The notes under the pieces: generated by a model
Database searches by the model: none
What the model was told of the DNA's origin: nothing
Seen by the model: only the letters and a program-made list of their open reading frames with translations
In this document: in pieces, positions 46,880 through 59,283 of the stretch
Position numbering within the stretch: position 1 is the stretch's first letter
Layout: each line of letters begins with the position of its first letter
Translations under genes and position numbers: made by a program
Assembly (NCBI RefSeq): GCF_963082655.1
Contig: NC_081556.1
Location: 71,843,227 to 71,907,226 of the forward strand
Direction: 5' to 3'
Source: Stomoxys calcitrans
Taxonomy: Eukaryota > Arthropoda > Insecta > Diptera > Muscidae
Length of the DNA: 64,000 nucleotides

Positions 46880-48010
46880 GATAAGGTTGCTGACTATTCC
46901 AAAGTTGTGGTTCCCAACTTGCTTCATTTACTACCAGAATCAATATCGATGTCGTCGGCATAGGTGAATAACATGTGTTCTTTTATGAGTCATGTGCCAT
47001 ATATATTGACATCTGCATCTCGTGTTAAAAAATATTAAAGAGATCTCACGATGTCTGAAAACTAGTTTGGTGTTTAATGATTCGGAGAGATCCTTTCCTA
47101 TTCCCACTGGAGAATGTGTATCAGCAAGCGTCATCCTGAAAATTCTTATTAATTTTGCAGGGATATCAAACTCAGACGTGGCTTGAACGTATAGTGCTGT
47201 CGAAAGCAGCTTTATAGTCAACTACCAGATCGTAGGAGTTGACTTGTTCTTCTCGGGCCTTTTCTAGGACTTTGCGCAGTGTGACTATCTGGTCTATAAT
47301 GGGTTTACCAGGCCTAAAGCCACTTAGATAGGGTCCAATTATCTAATTGGCTTTAGGTTTCAATCTTTCACACAGGACGCTCTGTATGTCACATTCTTGA
47401 CTTCAATTGCATTTCAACACTCTTGGTCGTACCATGAATTTCTTGGGTGGGGCTTCACCCCATGAAGGATTTTGCGGCATTTTCCATGGAGAGGGCAATG
47501 GTTTGTCACTGCCCCGTCATATCATCGGGATAAGGAATGCTTTCATCAAGCAGTTGTGTTTGTCGAGTGGAGTATGCTTTCCAACTTTTAGCTTCCGTAC
47601 AGTGTCAGATAGAAATTTTTCGCCACGTTCAAACGGCTGCGAAACTTTGCTGCAACAGGGTAATGATCCGAGTCTATATTCGCTCCACGGATCGATCGTA
47701 CATATAACAGGGTGGAGGATTGCCTTCCATCTATTATAACGTGATCGATTTGAATCCTTCCTTCTTGAACTGGGTACAACCATCTGATGCTAACAACTAC
47801 CATACTTTTGCCACGGCGAAGTCTATTTTATCGGGCGTTATCTCGTGGAGCCTAAATTTTCCCAATGTTGGACCGAACATACTTTCTATCTATCTTCACA
47901 TTAAAATCTCACAGAAGAATTTTAATATTCTGGACAGGGTAGAAGTCGTACTCTGTCCGATCGCAAAAAATATCCTTGTTAATCCATTACACATAAGTAA
48001 TGAGAAGCAG
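46880..48010 (-). pseudogene. RTE-like LINE: endonuclease and RT pieces
   Basis: On the minus strand, 48010-47580 carries the end of an endonuclease domain (RIQIDHVIIDGRQSST; VRSIRGANIDSDHYPVAAKF), where SDH is the catalytic motif. From 47345 to 46940 the RT core follows (EFDIPAKLIRIFRMTLAD; ESLNTKLVFRHREISLIFFN; then YADDIDID near 46955). In this family the RHREISL region would normally be a RQGD-type motif, so it is altered. Frame changes and loss of the RT C-terminal half show it is inactive. Confidence 0.7.
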
Positions 48011-48029
48011 TGAATAGAAAGCAAGATAC

Positions 48030-48480
48030 AAATTATGTTGTTGCAGTTAAGCATTGCTCACCGACATACATAGATAGCCCAAAAATGGAATAAATGTTGG
48101 CACAGGCAGATTTAAAGAAGCGGGCAAACTGTTGTTGTAACCACATTTATATGTGAATTTCGTGTTCCATAGGTGAGCAAGCTGCTAATAACTCTCCTTG
48201 TCATATCGAGTATCATAGACAAACATTATTTAAATAGCCGCCGGTGCTGGTCGGCCACTCACTGAGACTCTAAACCGATTGTCCGCGACTGAAGCTGCAG
48301 CTACTCCCACGGAGCAATCCGCTATCCTCTACATGGTGACTCGCCCGGTAGCTATAATCTGAGCTCTTGTGATGACGCATATGGGAGGTCAGAGTTCCAA
48401 CCCGTGTGGTGCTCATAGTCAACCTGTGTCAGGCACGGTAGTAGCGGATGTTCAACGCATTGTACACATAGTACAAAAAA
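48030..48480. repeat. dispersed repeat Y, copy 1
   Basis: It shares GAATAAATGTTGGCACAGGC-like entry, AGGTGAGCAAGCT, CTTGTCATATCGAGTATCAT, CACTCACTGAGACT and GATTGTCCGCGACTG with 52680-53470. There is no coding potential and no clear termini. Confidence 0.6.
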
Positions 48481-48884
48481 AAAAGAATTTATATGGGCAC
48501 AGGTAGATTTAAGGAAATTTAATGACTTAGTATTGAACAGTAGGCAAGTAGAGATTTGTGCCCTAGTAGATGTGCACATTACATAATTTCTCATGTGCAT
48601 TAGTTCTACTTCCTTAGGAAAAAATTCACAAAGTAATCAAAACACATTAACGGCCTTAAAAGGCAAACATAAATAATAGCATACAATAAAACAAGAGGAA
48701 ATTTTTATGTCAGTTCAGCAGTAATACGTTTTCAATATCTTATCACATTTTTATGTTAAAAACAGCAGGTTTTGTTAGTTGAAATAGTATACGAAAATGT
48801 TTGCTTATAATAATTATTTAATTTTCTATTAAATTTTTAATATATCCAATTTACCCAAAATAATTAAAATATTTTAAAATTCCC
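48481..48884. other. unassigned AT-rich stretch
   Basis: No gene or element is recognised. Confidence 0.3.
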
Positions 48885-49383
48885 ACTTAAATTTCAACAA
48901 AGTCGGATAAGAATTATGACCTCTAGAGGCTCAAGAAGTAAAATCAGGAAATCGGTTATATAGGAGCTTTATTAGGTTTTGAACCGACCAAACTTAGCAC
49001 AGTTATAGGAAGCGGCATCAAAACAATTTATGCAAAATTTCAACCAAATCGCTTAATAATTGCGAACTCTAGCGGCGCAAGAAGTCAAGATCCAAGATCG
49101 GTTTACAAGGCAGCTATATCAAAATATCGACCGATAAGGCTCATTTAAAATCCCAACTGACCTACATTAATAGGAAGAATTTGTGCAAAATTTCAAGCGC
49201 CTGGCTGTATTCCTTCGAAAGTTTGCGTGCTTTCGACCGACGGACGGACATTGCTAAATTGACTTAGAATGACAAGACGATCAAGAATACAAATACCTTG
49301 TTGGCTCTTAGATGGAAATTTCTATGTGTTACAAACGGATTGACGAAATTAGTATACCCCCATCCTATGTTGGAGGGTATAAA
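48885..49383 (-). mobile_element. DINE-like element, 5' half
   Basis: The head (CCTCCAACATAGGATGGGGG reversed, near 49375), a GACCGACGGACGGACATTG tract and two modules are present. The hairpin end is missing. Confidence 0.6.
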
Positions 49384-50036
49384 AATGTTCAGACTCAGTT
49401 AAAACAAATAATAGAATGGCTTTCATAATTGAATAATTTTTTATTTTCAATTGAAAATATTTTCGCGATGTTTTTTTTTTTGTGTAAGGTCAACTTATTA
49501 TAGTCTTGGCGAACGGCGGATCGTAGAGCGAACTGTTTTAAAGGGCAATTGTTTCATGCTGAACTCTCATAAATGTCGTTGCCGATAAAATTAATCTGTC
49601 GATAGTTTCGAATTTAGCAAATATTTAAGGAAAATCGATATACTAATGCCTTGTTAATATAAAAAAGATATAACATTAATTTCTATATACCCTAATGTTC
49701 CTTTGAATTGAGCTTTGCATTGAAACAAGAATGACTGATTGTAAAGAATGGAACAATAACTGTAGAGTAGCCCTGAGAAAACCAAACAATAAAACATTCA
49801 ATAATGGTGTGCTTCAACTTCGGCTACTGTGATCATTCGTTGCAGGCACCTTGGCTTCGGTATGTTTCATCTGGGCTTATTGCAAATTGCAAATTTTGCC
49901 CATGAACATTCCACTAAGGAACAGGAGCAAACTTCTGGGCTTATAGCAAATTAAAAGCATAACAAAAACAAAAAAATGTCTGCAGCCACATTTTACTACA
50001 ATGTTTGCATTATATATGCAAAATCGAAACAATATT
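49384..50036. other. unassigned AT-rich stretch
   Basis: No recognised coding or repeat structure before the tail of the family X copy. Confidence 0.3.
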
Positions 50037-51190
50037 TGACAAGCTGTACCCGGCCCACTCGGCTGTTCCTTCATTAACACCACAGGAAAAGTTTCTTATT
50101 TACTACCACATGTATCTCCTCCGTACAATTTTCTTTATCTACTACCAAATACCTTTTATTGAACCCCATATGGCTATGATTAACAAATATTCACATTTTA
50201 GAAGGTGTTTTGAGGCGTGGGCATTCTCCTAGTACTTGAACCTGATGTCTAATACCATATTCATACTCTACTCCCGAATACCTTTCATTGGAGTCCTATA
50301 TTGTCTCGATCGGTCCGCTTTTTATTTTGGGCGGTACTCTTGGGACGACGCCCTAGGTACTTGTATCCAATTTTTGACACCATATTCGTCTTTTACTCCC
50401 GAAACCCTTTCATTTGAGTCCCATATTGTCCCGATCGGTCCACCTTGATTTTTGACAGAACTTTTGGGGACCCAATTTTAAATAATATATTCATACTCGA
50501 CTCTAAAATACCTATCATTTGAGTCCCACATTGCCCCGATCGGTCCATTTTTGGCTTTGGTCGGTTTCGGGTCTGGGGCGGCCTCCTAGGTACTTGGAAC
50601 CAATGGTTAATGCCATATTCGTATACCTTTTCATTTGGGTCCCATATTGTCCCAATTGGTAAATAAATTCTGCTGGGGGTTATTAGGGGTGGAGAGCCCT
50701 CAGACACTAAGGAGAACATCTTTATGTCAGATGTATACTCTACTTTTAAATACCTTTCATTTGATACCCATATTGCCCAACGCGGTTCAAGTGTCCTGTT
50801 GGGTGGTGTTTTTGGGGGTGGGAGACCCCTCGACACTTATGGTGATATTTTTATGACAAGTTCGTGCTCTGCTTTAAATACCTTTCATTTGATACCCATA
50901 TTGTCCCAATCGGTAAATATGTCCGTTCGGTTGGGTTTTGGGATGGGGCGTCCCCGAAGTTATTTGAACTCAAAGTTTTATACCAATTTCGTGTTTTTGT
51001 ACCATAAAGTGCAGAGATCTGGCGTTTTTGAAAATTGGGATAATGGGGAGGGTCCGCCCCACCTGCGGATATCAAAAAATGTAGCACCATATTTTCACCG
51101 GGGGCTGAAACTCTACCATCTGTGAAAATTTCATTAAATTCAGTTCAGCCATGGTCTATACGGAACAAACAAGCAAATTAACAAACAAAG
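50037..51190 (-). repeat. module-repeat family X, copy with both ends
   Basis: On the minus strand it starts near 51190 with TTTGTTTGTTAATTTGCTTG and a diverged AACTGAATTTAATGAAATTT. It then has modules of GGTATTTAAAAGTAGAGTAT and CAAATGAAAGGTATT type about every 120-130 bp. It ends GAGTGGGCCGGGTACAGCTT at about 50037-50060, matching tails at 9386-9406 and 55671-55699. The open frames on it are by-products of the modules. Confidence 0.6.
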
Positions 51191-51601
51191 CGCAACAATT
51201 TCATTATTATATAATAGAATGCTGGAAACTCGATTCCGCGTGTATATTTTTTTCTAAATACATGCTATAATGGTAAACGAATTATTGTTTTATGTTATTT
51301 TGCATAAAAATTCTGTTTGCGCCAACTTGAAAACGGCTGAATCGATTATCTCGCAGACGGTCTGAGTGTAGTTAAAGGCCATACAATTTTAGGTTATCGG
51401 AAGGGTACCGACCGATAAGTCCCGGTCAAGAATTATCAAAGTTTGAGGCCAAACCTAGGGAGGCCCGCCTAATGAACCTCCCAAAAACCCCCGGATTAGG
51501 AGACCGATCGCTACCATATGAACTCAAACTGAAGGTATTTGGGAGAACGGAACAATATTGGGCTCAAATAAAAGGTATTTGGAAGCAGAATAAGAAACTG
51601 A
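51191..51601 (+). repeat. module-repeat family X fragment
   Basis: AAAACGGCTGAATCGATTAT near 51329 is the family head on the plus strand. GGTATTTGGGAGAACGGAAC and CTCAAATAAAAGGTATTTGG follow. Similar phrases resume at 52250 (CAAATGAAAGACATTTGAGA), so the RTE fragment between is an insertion or a rearrangement. Confidence 0.5.
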
Positions 51602-52250
51602 GTAGTAACTGCAGCCTTTGAAAGAATCGAAAGTGAATCATTGAAAATGGGACTGGCAGTAAATGGAGACAAGACCAAAGAGATGGTATCAACTCCCAAA
51701 ACGTCTTGTACAACCGAGCAGATAAAGAAAATGTGGAAAGCTGAAAACAACAACTTTGAGATAATCAGAATTTTTATCTACCACGGCAACGCCGTAACCG
51801 AAACGAATCACACCCGTTTTGAAAAAAAACGAAGAATACGAAGATTACACTATACAAGACACTGATACTACCCGTGTTGTCATATGGTTCCGAGGCATGG
51901 GAACTTGTGAAAGCAGACGAGGCAGTGCTTGGAATGATTCTTCGTAAAAGGTATGGACCAATTTCCATTGATGGAGAGTATCGGCGCCGTATGAATTACT
52001 ACTGTATGACGACCTAAGTAACTGACACAGATAACATACTGAGGATATGGAAAAAAACATTTTACCCAACTGCTAGTGACCGACGTTGGCGGTGAAGAGG
52101 ATACCGCACAACCAATCAATGATGATGGTATAAAATGATTACCTCCTTATCAGAATGAAGTCCAGGTAGCAGTGACCTGACTAAAGAACAACAAGGCAGC
52201 AGGAGCCGACGGGTTAGCTGCCGCAACAAAAACACCCACAAAAGAACTTG
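51602..52250 (+). pseudogene. RTE-like LINE RT fragments, out of normal order
   Basis: First comes the late RT region: SLKMGLAVNGDKTKEMVS, NNFEIIRIFIYHGNAVTETN, then (after a frameshift) YGSEAWELVKADEAVLGM and YGPISIDGEYRRRMNYY. Only after that comes LKNNKAAGADGLAA-like coding, which belongs near the N-terminal side of RT. The order is therefore permuted, meaning two fragments are joined or an internal rearrangement occurred. Confidence 0.6.
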
Positions 52251-52679
52251 GAGGGATTCAAATGAAAGACATTTGAGAATAGAATACAATTTTGATATCA
52301 AAATATGGCACCAAGAGGGTCATCGCTGTTGCCGTTACAGCGCAGTAGTTTTTGCTGTTATAGCAAAATGTTTGCAGTTTCAGGACAGCAGTCTCACTGC
52401 TAAAAATGACTGCTGCTTATGTTTTTGATTTGTGGAAGCAGCAAGACTTAAATAAAATGAAGTGATAAAGAAGACTTAAGTTATCAAGACACATGACCGA
52501 CTCTAGCAGGCAAATATAAGTACTAGCATAAGATTCCACAGCTTACGCATGATCTGCAAAACAAAACATTATTCAAGTGATGCTGTTGTTGTGCTGTTTT
52601 GAAGAAAAATAGCAATAAAACAGCGGGATTCAATTAACAAATAACAACATCTAACAGCAATGGATAGGAAGAAAGGTAC
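52251..52679. other. family X remnant then unassigned GCTGTT-rich sequence
   Basis: A short family X phrase at 52255-52310 is followed by sequence with several GCTGTTATAG/GCTGTTTTG words and no clear structure. Confidence 0.3.
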
Positions 52680-53470
52680 AAAACATTGTTGTTGCATTGT
52701 ACACAATTGATGTGGGTGCTGTTGTTATTGTGCTTAATATAATCGAAGGATAGTAAGCAGGGGACAAATGATTTTATTGCAGCCAATGTATTACTCGTAC
52801 ATACATAGGTAGGCTAAAAGTGGAATAATTGGGGGTGTTTTATTTACCCATAAAGCGGATTTTCTCACTTAGTTTGTATGGAGAAAAATGTTAACCCCGG
52901 TGCTATTGGCAAAATTTTAATAAAATCACATTTATGAACATTTATTTAAAATAAGAATGACTTATTTTGTTTGTTTGTTAAAGAACACAGCATTTAGAGA
53001 GACTAAATTAAACATACATACATACAGACTATAATAAACATACATACATACACATGCCGCATATAGAATCCGTTTTTAAATAGTTGTTGTGTTTGTAGCC
53101 ATATTTTCATGTGGAGGTGGCTATCCTCGTTAAGCTTCTGTAGGTGAGCAAGCTCGTTCCAGTTCAAAGGACCGATCGCCGTGGGAACAGAGTGGCTATT
53201 GATTTTTTGAAGGCGTCAATATCCCACCTTGTCATATTGAGCATCATAGGCACTCCATATTTGTGCAAGAGCCGGTGCCGCCCGGCCTCTCACTGAGACT
53301 TTCGCTGATTGTCCGCGACTGCAGCTGCAGCTACTCCGTATGGAGCATTCCACTATCCCCAACCTGTAGACGTCCCCGCTAGCTCGCAGCTAAGCTTCTC
53401 GTGACAGCGATGAACACCACACAGATCGAACCTCAAAGTGTCAGCCTGTATGGGGCTCTCAGCTATCCCG
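52680..53470. repeat. dispersed repeat Y, copy 2 (longer)
   Basis: Phrases AGGTGAGCAAGCTCGTTCCA, CACCTTGTCATATTGAGCAT, GGCCTCTCACTGAGACT, CGCGACTGCAGCTGCAGCTA and GTGTCGGGCGTCTTTAAG are seen. It includes (CATA)n at about 53010-53050. It matches copy 1 over its right two thirds. The class is not recognised. Confidence 0.6.
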
Positions 53471-55440
53471 TGTCGGGCGTCTTTAAGTGGAGTATAATTT
53501 TCCTTTTCAATGAAAATCCATTTTCGGAAAGATGAATTATGTCATGATACTGATAAAAAAACTTAATAACGACGTCATTATTAGCAAAATCTCTCTGAAA
53601 ATCACTAATAACTAGTAGTATAAAATTTCTCATTGATCTAGAAGGAATGTTAATATGAAATCGGCTCAATAGAAATTCGGACTTCTAATTTTCATATAAA
53701 ACATTCGATATGAAGGCAATGTTCAACATTTTCTTGCGGCTACTAAGAGTAGGAAGCTCTATCAAATTTAATCTAAATGTATAGCAAGGATATGTTTGAT
53801 AATCCTACCCCTATTACGAAGATAAAACAAGATGAATTGTTTGTGGAATGGATCAATTTTATCAATTTGAATCTTATAAACCGGATCCCAAACAACAGAT
53901 CCATACTCAAGTGTACTTCGAACAAGAGAAATGTATGAAGTTTTAGTAACTTTGGGATTATTACATTCTTTATTTCATCTTCTCTTGAAACCAAGAGAAC
54001 TAAGTGATTTATTGACCATCATAGATATATGTTGCCTAAAATTCAATTTACGATCTAAAAGGATATCAAGGTCAAGAAAGAATTCTACATTATCAATCTA
54101 TCGATCATCTAGATAATAACTTCTAGACAAATATTGTACTCTATGAATACACATTAATTTACATTTCGAAATGTTTAGTTGTAAAAGATTTACATTACAC
54201 CACCAACAGATATTATCTAGGTCAAACTATAGCAGATCTGGCTTATGAGGGTCACAGACCATTCGGACATTTTGACAACATCCGCGTGTATTAAAATAGA
54301 AGAATATTTCATAACTAGAGGTAAATCATAAATGAATACATTGAAAAGAACTGGGCCCAGATGACTGTCCTGAGGAACACCAAATTGCACAAAAATTGGC
54401 GTGGAAAAAGTATCACCGAATTGTACATTCTGAACACGTCTACATAAATAGGATTTTATCCAATTTATCATGGTAGGTCAATACCCAATCTTGTCTAGTT
54501 TAAATAAAAGTAGACCGTGTTTGACTTTATCGAACGTTTTGTTAAAGGCGGTACATATAGCATCAGCCTTCATTCCATGACTGAGACCATCTTTAACAAG
54601 AGCTACCAACTCAAAAATGTTCATAACAGTCGATCAAGCTTCACGAAAACCATGCCGCACATCCAAGTAAATTTAAGAAGAATGGTCTCAGTCAACATCT
54701 TTTCAAGAAGTTTCGGAATAACACTCAACTTTACGATACGTTCATAATTAGAAACTTCAAATCAACGTCCTGATTTAAACAAGGGAATAATGTAGGATTG
54801 CTTCCACAGTACAGGAATTAGGTCTAAACTTAGTGATCTATTGAAAATTTCAGTATCCGATCTAGAAATTGTATACATGGAAAAATCTATAGGGGAACCA
54901 GACTGCTTATAACTATTAAAAAACATATTCTTCATATTCTTAAGTTTGGCAGGCCTTGGTGTATTCCAAGAAGATCCAGTTGAGGTCGGGTTTGAAATTT
55001 TGGGAACAGATTTACAAAAACAGATAAATAATGCATATAATTTTCGAATAACATCATCTACACCACTTAATACATCCACCCAGATGGCATTATTCAGGAT
55101 TATTTAATTAATTTTATTTAAATTAACTTTATCGGTTCTCGCTTTTTTGTTTCCTAGTTTTGTGAAGAGATGGAAGAAACACTTTTGTGTAAATAGTAGG
55201 GTGAAACTTGTCCTCAAGTAGCACCAAGGGATTACAAAAATCAACGCAAACATCGCAAGACTGGTTAATAAAAAACAAGATCCAAAAGTTTGTTACGATT
55301 ATTGTATATACAATTCACTAGAAACATACCATAATTAAGCAATGGATCAATTTTATCATCATTATTATCATTTTCCGAAACAGGGATAAGTATATTATTG
55401 TCATCAGTTTGATTCCACGAAATTGGTACAACTAGGAAAA
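53471..55440 (-). pseudogene. CR1/Jockey-like LINE: endonuclease end, RT and C-terminus
   Basis: The minus strand reads from the endonuclease end near 55440 (WNQTDDNNILIPVS; NNRNKLLDLVFY), through PRPAKLKNMKNMFFNSYKQS and IPVLWKQSYIIPLFKSG (54762-55079). RT motifs follow at 54471-54217: WIKSYLCRRVQNVQFG, GVPQDSHLGPVLFNVFIYDL, then HADVVK, where the catalytic ADD is altered. After that come KCKLMCIHR, DILLDRKLNFRQHISMM and LVRSTLEYGSVVWDPVY near 53880, and IPSRSMRNFILL at 53463-53669. No RNase H is present. Stops and frameshifts make it inactive. Confidence 0.75.
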
Positions 55441-55700
55441 ATATGATGGATGACTATGATCTTCTTACAATTCGCACATTTTGGTACCAATATTGGTACC
55501 ATTTGGTTCATTTTCTGCAGATGGAGCTAGAGGTCCGAAATTTGGCATGTAGGTACAATTTAGAAATATATGATGGATGAGTAAATGATCCATTCAGATT
55601 TTGGTACCAAAATCGGTGACTACCTAGAATTCTGGAAATGCTACACTAAAAAGGTGATGTTATAAAAAAGCGCAGCGAAGCGGACCACCGGGATGCTAGT
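55441..55700 (+). repeat. module-repeat family X tail fragment
   Basis: TTTGGTACC-containing modules lead to GCGCAGCGAAGCGGACCACC and end GGGATGCTAGT at 55699, the family X tail. Confidence 0.4.
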
Positions 55701-56239
55701 CATATATATTAGAGCTAGAACTTGGCGGGATGTAAGAGAATATACTAAACCAAAAGGGTTTGTTTTTTAAATGCATGACATTGTACATTACAAATGTCGC
55801 CATATTAGAGGAGATAATTACCGCCAAGAATTTGTTTCTGAAATTCTCGCCAGGATTCGGACACGATAACATCTGAGCTACGTTGGACCTCCCAAGAATA
55901 CGTTGATTTGCAGAGCAATTAATTGACGAGCGAGTTCAGTAGTTATAGCTACTCTTGTTTACACTATGTTAAAGTGCATAGTTACATATTTAAATTTTTA
56001 AAATTTAACGTGATGGAAACACAATCAACGTGGATTTTGACGTTGGTACGTCAATTGTGAAGAAGTAAAAAAGAAGAACCTAAGAACATATGTAGATGAA
56101 TAAGCCAATAGGCTTCAACATACAAATGTGTAATGCGGAATATTTGTAGGCCATATTTCCTCCGTTTGAAATATAATATAATAATAAATTTATAAAAATA
56201 ACATAAGAAAGTTAAAAGAGAGTGTTTCTTATTATCCTA

Positions 56240-56390
56240 ATTATTTTTATAAAATGGTTTATTCCTTAAGGTATATTCTACCCTTAATAAATAAACAAGA
56301 TGGGAAAAAAAAAACATATTTCCAAGCTTCCATATCAATTTCAAAAGTTACCGCAAATTGGCTACTAAAAAACATTTCTGAACCACTGTG
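56240..56390 (-). mobile_element. Transib-like terminus
   Basis: The terminus reads CACAGTGGTTCAGAAATG on the minus strand from 56390 and is followed on plus by CGTCG (56391-56395). Adjacent AT-rich noncoding sequence extends leftward for an unknown distance. It has landed in the 5' part of a DINE-like element (GGAGATGGATATTTCGATG...). Sequence differs from the other Transib-like ends beyond the first eight bases, so it is another family. Confidence 0.5.
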
Positions 56391-56395
56391 CGTCG

Positions 56396-57299
56396 GAGAT
56401 GGATATTTCGATGTATTTCAAATGGAATGACAAAATTAGTAAACCTTCCTTCCTATGTTCTCACATATATAATGAAAATGTATACTAGAGAATTTATTGT
56501 TGTAGAATACATTGCTTTGAAACGCAAATTGAAGAGGGTTTCATATATACAAAATTGGCGCTTTAAATTGTTGTCCACTGAGAATGCTTCACATTGTGGA
56601 AATAACAAAAATACCGCCAACAAAGGCAAAAAATTAAAGTTTATAAGGGGACTCCCAACTTTCAATTGCGTATAAAGGAATTGCTGGCTGGCATTCAAGT
56701 GATTATACACATCCACAATAGTGGTTATTAACAAGCGCATTCACCGGAACGCATATATATTTGAAAATGTAAGTTCTACTAAACTTATCCCAAATGCCAG
56801 GAGAAAGTGATTAAAATAAACTAAGGTACTTAACCCATTGCAGGTTGTTATGCTCGTATTTATGCATCCGTAAAACAACAACAAATTAATACACATGACT
56901 TCGTGCGATTTAGAAATGTATATTGAACGCAAAGTCTCACACGAGAGACCTCATGAAAATAGGTCATCGATTATGTTGTGCTACCAACCGGTTATGAATG
57001 CTCAGATTATTTCAAAGTTTGAGAAATTTATTATATAAATGTTATTTACTTTTTACTATCTTAATAAAATTGTATTGTGAAATATTCGAACGAAAACAGT
57101 GAATGAAGTACGAGTTAAAGCGGATGGAATTTCCACCAAAATTGGAACGCATTGATGGTATTAATGTTCCTCCCATAGCAAGATAGGCTAGGTTGATGAA
57201 AGGGTGAAGATTTCAACCACGACTCTATGGGTATACTTCGCAACAAGTAATCGGCTTGTTATGCTCATTAAGTAATGAAAAATTATCACGAAAATGACT
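56396..57299. other. short DINE head fragment then unassigned sequence
   Basis: 56396-56460 is a minus-oriented DINE head remnant (AATGGAATGACAAAATTAGT). The rest (to 57299) has no recognised feature. The small open frames on both strands lack motifs. Confidence 0.35.
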
Positions 57300-59283
57300 T
57301 AGCTTATTAAGGGCTTGAAGGCGAAGAACCAGGTGATGGTGCGGTGGTATGGTGTTAACACTGTACTTCAGAAAGACTTACCTATCACCGGGAATTGGTT
57401 GACCGAAAGTGGATTAAGCGTAAATCTGTCTAAGGCGGAAGTTATTCTTTTCAACAAGTGATACAAGTTACACACCATGGCATATGTTTCCTTTGGGAGG
57501 TGAGAATTTTCGATCTACTGAAAGCGCACAATGCCTAGATTTTTTGCTGGACAGGAAATTGAACTTCAAATCAAACATTTTAGAAAGCATAAAAAAGCTT
57601 ACTCTTGCCCTATACTCTTGCAAGAAGGCAATTGCCAAAAGGGGGGTTTCAGCCGCGTGTTAATGATAGTTCCTCCCTTTTATGATCTCATGTTGTCATT
57701 ATTAAATAAATTATTGATTTTCTCATCATCCTCTCTTGGTTTTATCCTAATGCTAGTTCTAAGTTAAAATCGAATTAAATTAAACCATGAATTACAAAAC
57801 TATCGTGAATTAACTGACCGTTTTAATAGATTAATGTCTTTATTGTAATCGATTAGAGAAAGAATGTATCGTTCAAACCGCTATTGTTACAATTAGATGG
57901 CAATACCATTTCCTTCTTCCTTTTCTTATGAGGGAGCCTGCGAGGCCAACTCAACAACAACTTACTCTTTCTGGATTTAGCCGTCGACGACAACACACCT
58001 TCTCGTGTCTCACTCTCGTCAGTAAAACCACATTGGAAACCAAAACCTCCGTCTCGTTATTTGGCCCATTTAATCCATGTAAGTATGAACGACGAATGCA
58101 GCTATTATGCATGACTGCTGGTAAAAGGAACCTAAGTTCCCAGTTTGGCGAAATCCCTTTTTTTCTGTCGGAATCTGAGTCCCGATTTTTCACCCATCCC
58201 AGGGAGTTTTCTTCAATTGATCGCTAATTCGAACAGCTAAGGCATTAAACACCACGTGTCTTTCACTGGGTGTATACTGAAGTTGTTAGATTTGCAAATT
58301 TATATGGTGTTGTATTCTGGTGGACGGCGCTTCACGGCGTCCACCCACTGTTCAATACTCAACCAGATCCAAAGGATTGTACATCACATCAGCACTAAAG
58401 ATGACACCATCTGATGCCTTGAATTTAATGCTACACCTAATGCCTCTGGACATTGTGGCTAGACAAAAAATGGTTGCTAGCACTGCTGTGAGGACAAGGG
58501 AGTTTTCTCTTTGATCATGTGGTGGCTAAGGACACTGTGTTATCCTTGATGCAATGCCCGATGTTCCAGGCAATATGAATTACATCCTGCCTGAACCGCT
58601 TTTTGATAAAAAGTATTGTACCACTATTCCGGATAGAACCGATTGGAACAACGATATTCCTGGTAATAGAAGTAACGTTGACTTCAATAAGGTTGGTTTC
58701 ACACTAGACGACCAGGTGGGCTTCGAGGTGTATTCTGAAGAACTAGAACTGGTTATATCGAGAAGGTTGACGGACCACTGTCTTCTCAGACAGACAGGAG
58801 AACTTAATTCTGAATTCAAAAACCTCCCGACTGTCGCAGATCTCTCAACGAGATAGCTGAAAAGTGCAGTGTGAAAACTCCAAAATTATGTGGCCCAATC
58901 TAGACATAAAGAGGTCTACACCTTTACTGACGCTAGCTAGAACATACGTCGCAGTCATTGTGTCCATCCCGAGAGATCACTCTCTGATCATAAAACATGC
59001 TGACAGACTGAACAGACTGAAGGTTTCTAGCAACCACTTTTGCAGAAGCTGTCAGGACGTCGGGAGGAAGAGACTATGAAACATCTGCTATGTGTGTGTC
59101 CCACACTGGCAGTCAGAATGAGTTCCACTTTAGGTTCTCATTTCTGTAAGAACTTGTCTAATTTAGTGAATTTGAATATTCGCAAGTTTTTGGGCTTTTT
59201 AAAGCGATCAGAATGGTCCAACGATATTAACTAGAAGGCATCTTCCTTCTCTTATTCCTGTGGCGCCTAAACCTAACCTAACC
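57300..59283 (+). pseudogene. LINE (NLR-1-like): RT tail and RNase H region, with a 600-bp insertion
   Basis: RT pieces (NWLTESGLSVNLSKAEVILF-like around 57390; FLLDRKLNFKSN-like around 57545) stop near 57665. They resume near 58290 with YGVVFWWTALHGVH-like coding, then TPSDALNLMLHLMPLDIVAR. The 58554-58856 frame (VGFTLDDQVGFEVYSEELEL) is the RNase H domain start. The tail has EETMKHLLCVCPTLAVRMSS. The copy ends AAACCTAACCTAACC (59268-59283). The intervening ~57670-58270 is an unidentified insertion. Frameshifts and stops are frequent. Confidence 0.7.

Noticed and set aside
50393..51125. Overlapping 130-147-codon frames on both strands
   Set aside because: They are Pro- and Gly-rich by-products of family X modules, whose short phrases repeat in all frames.
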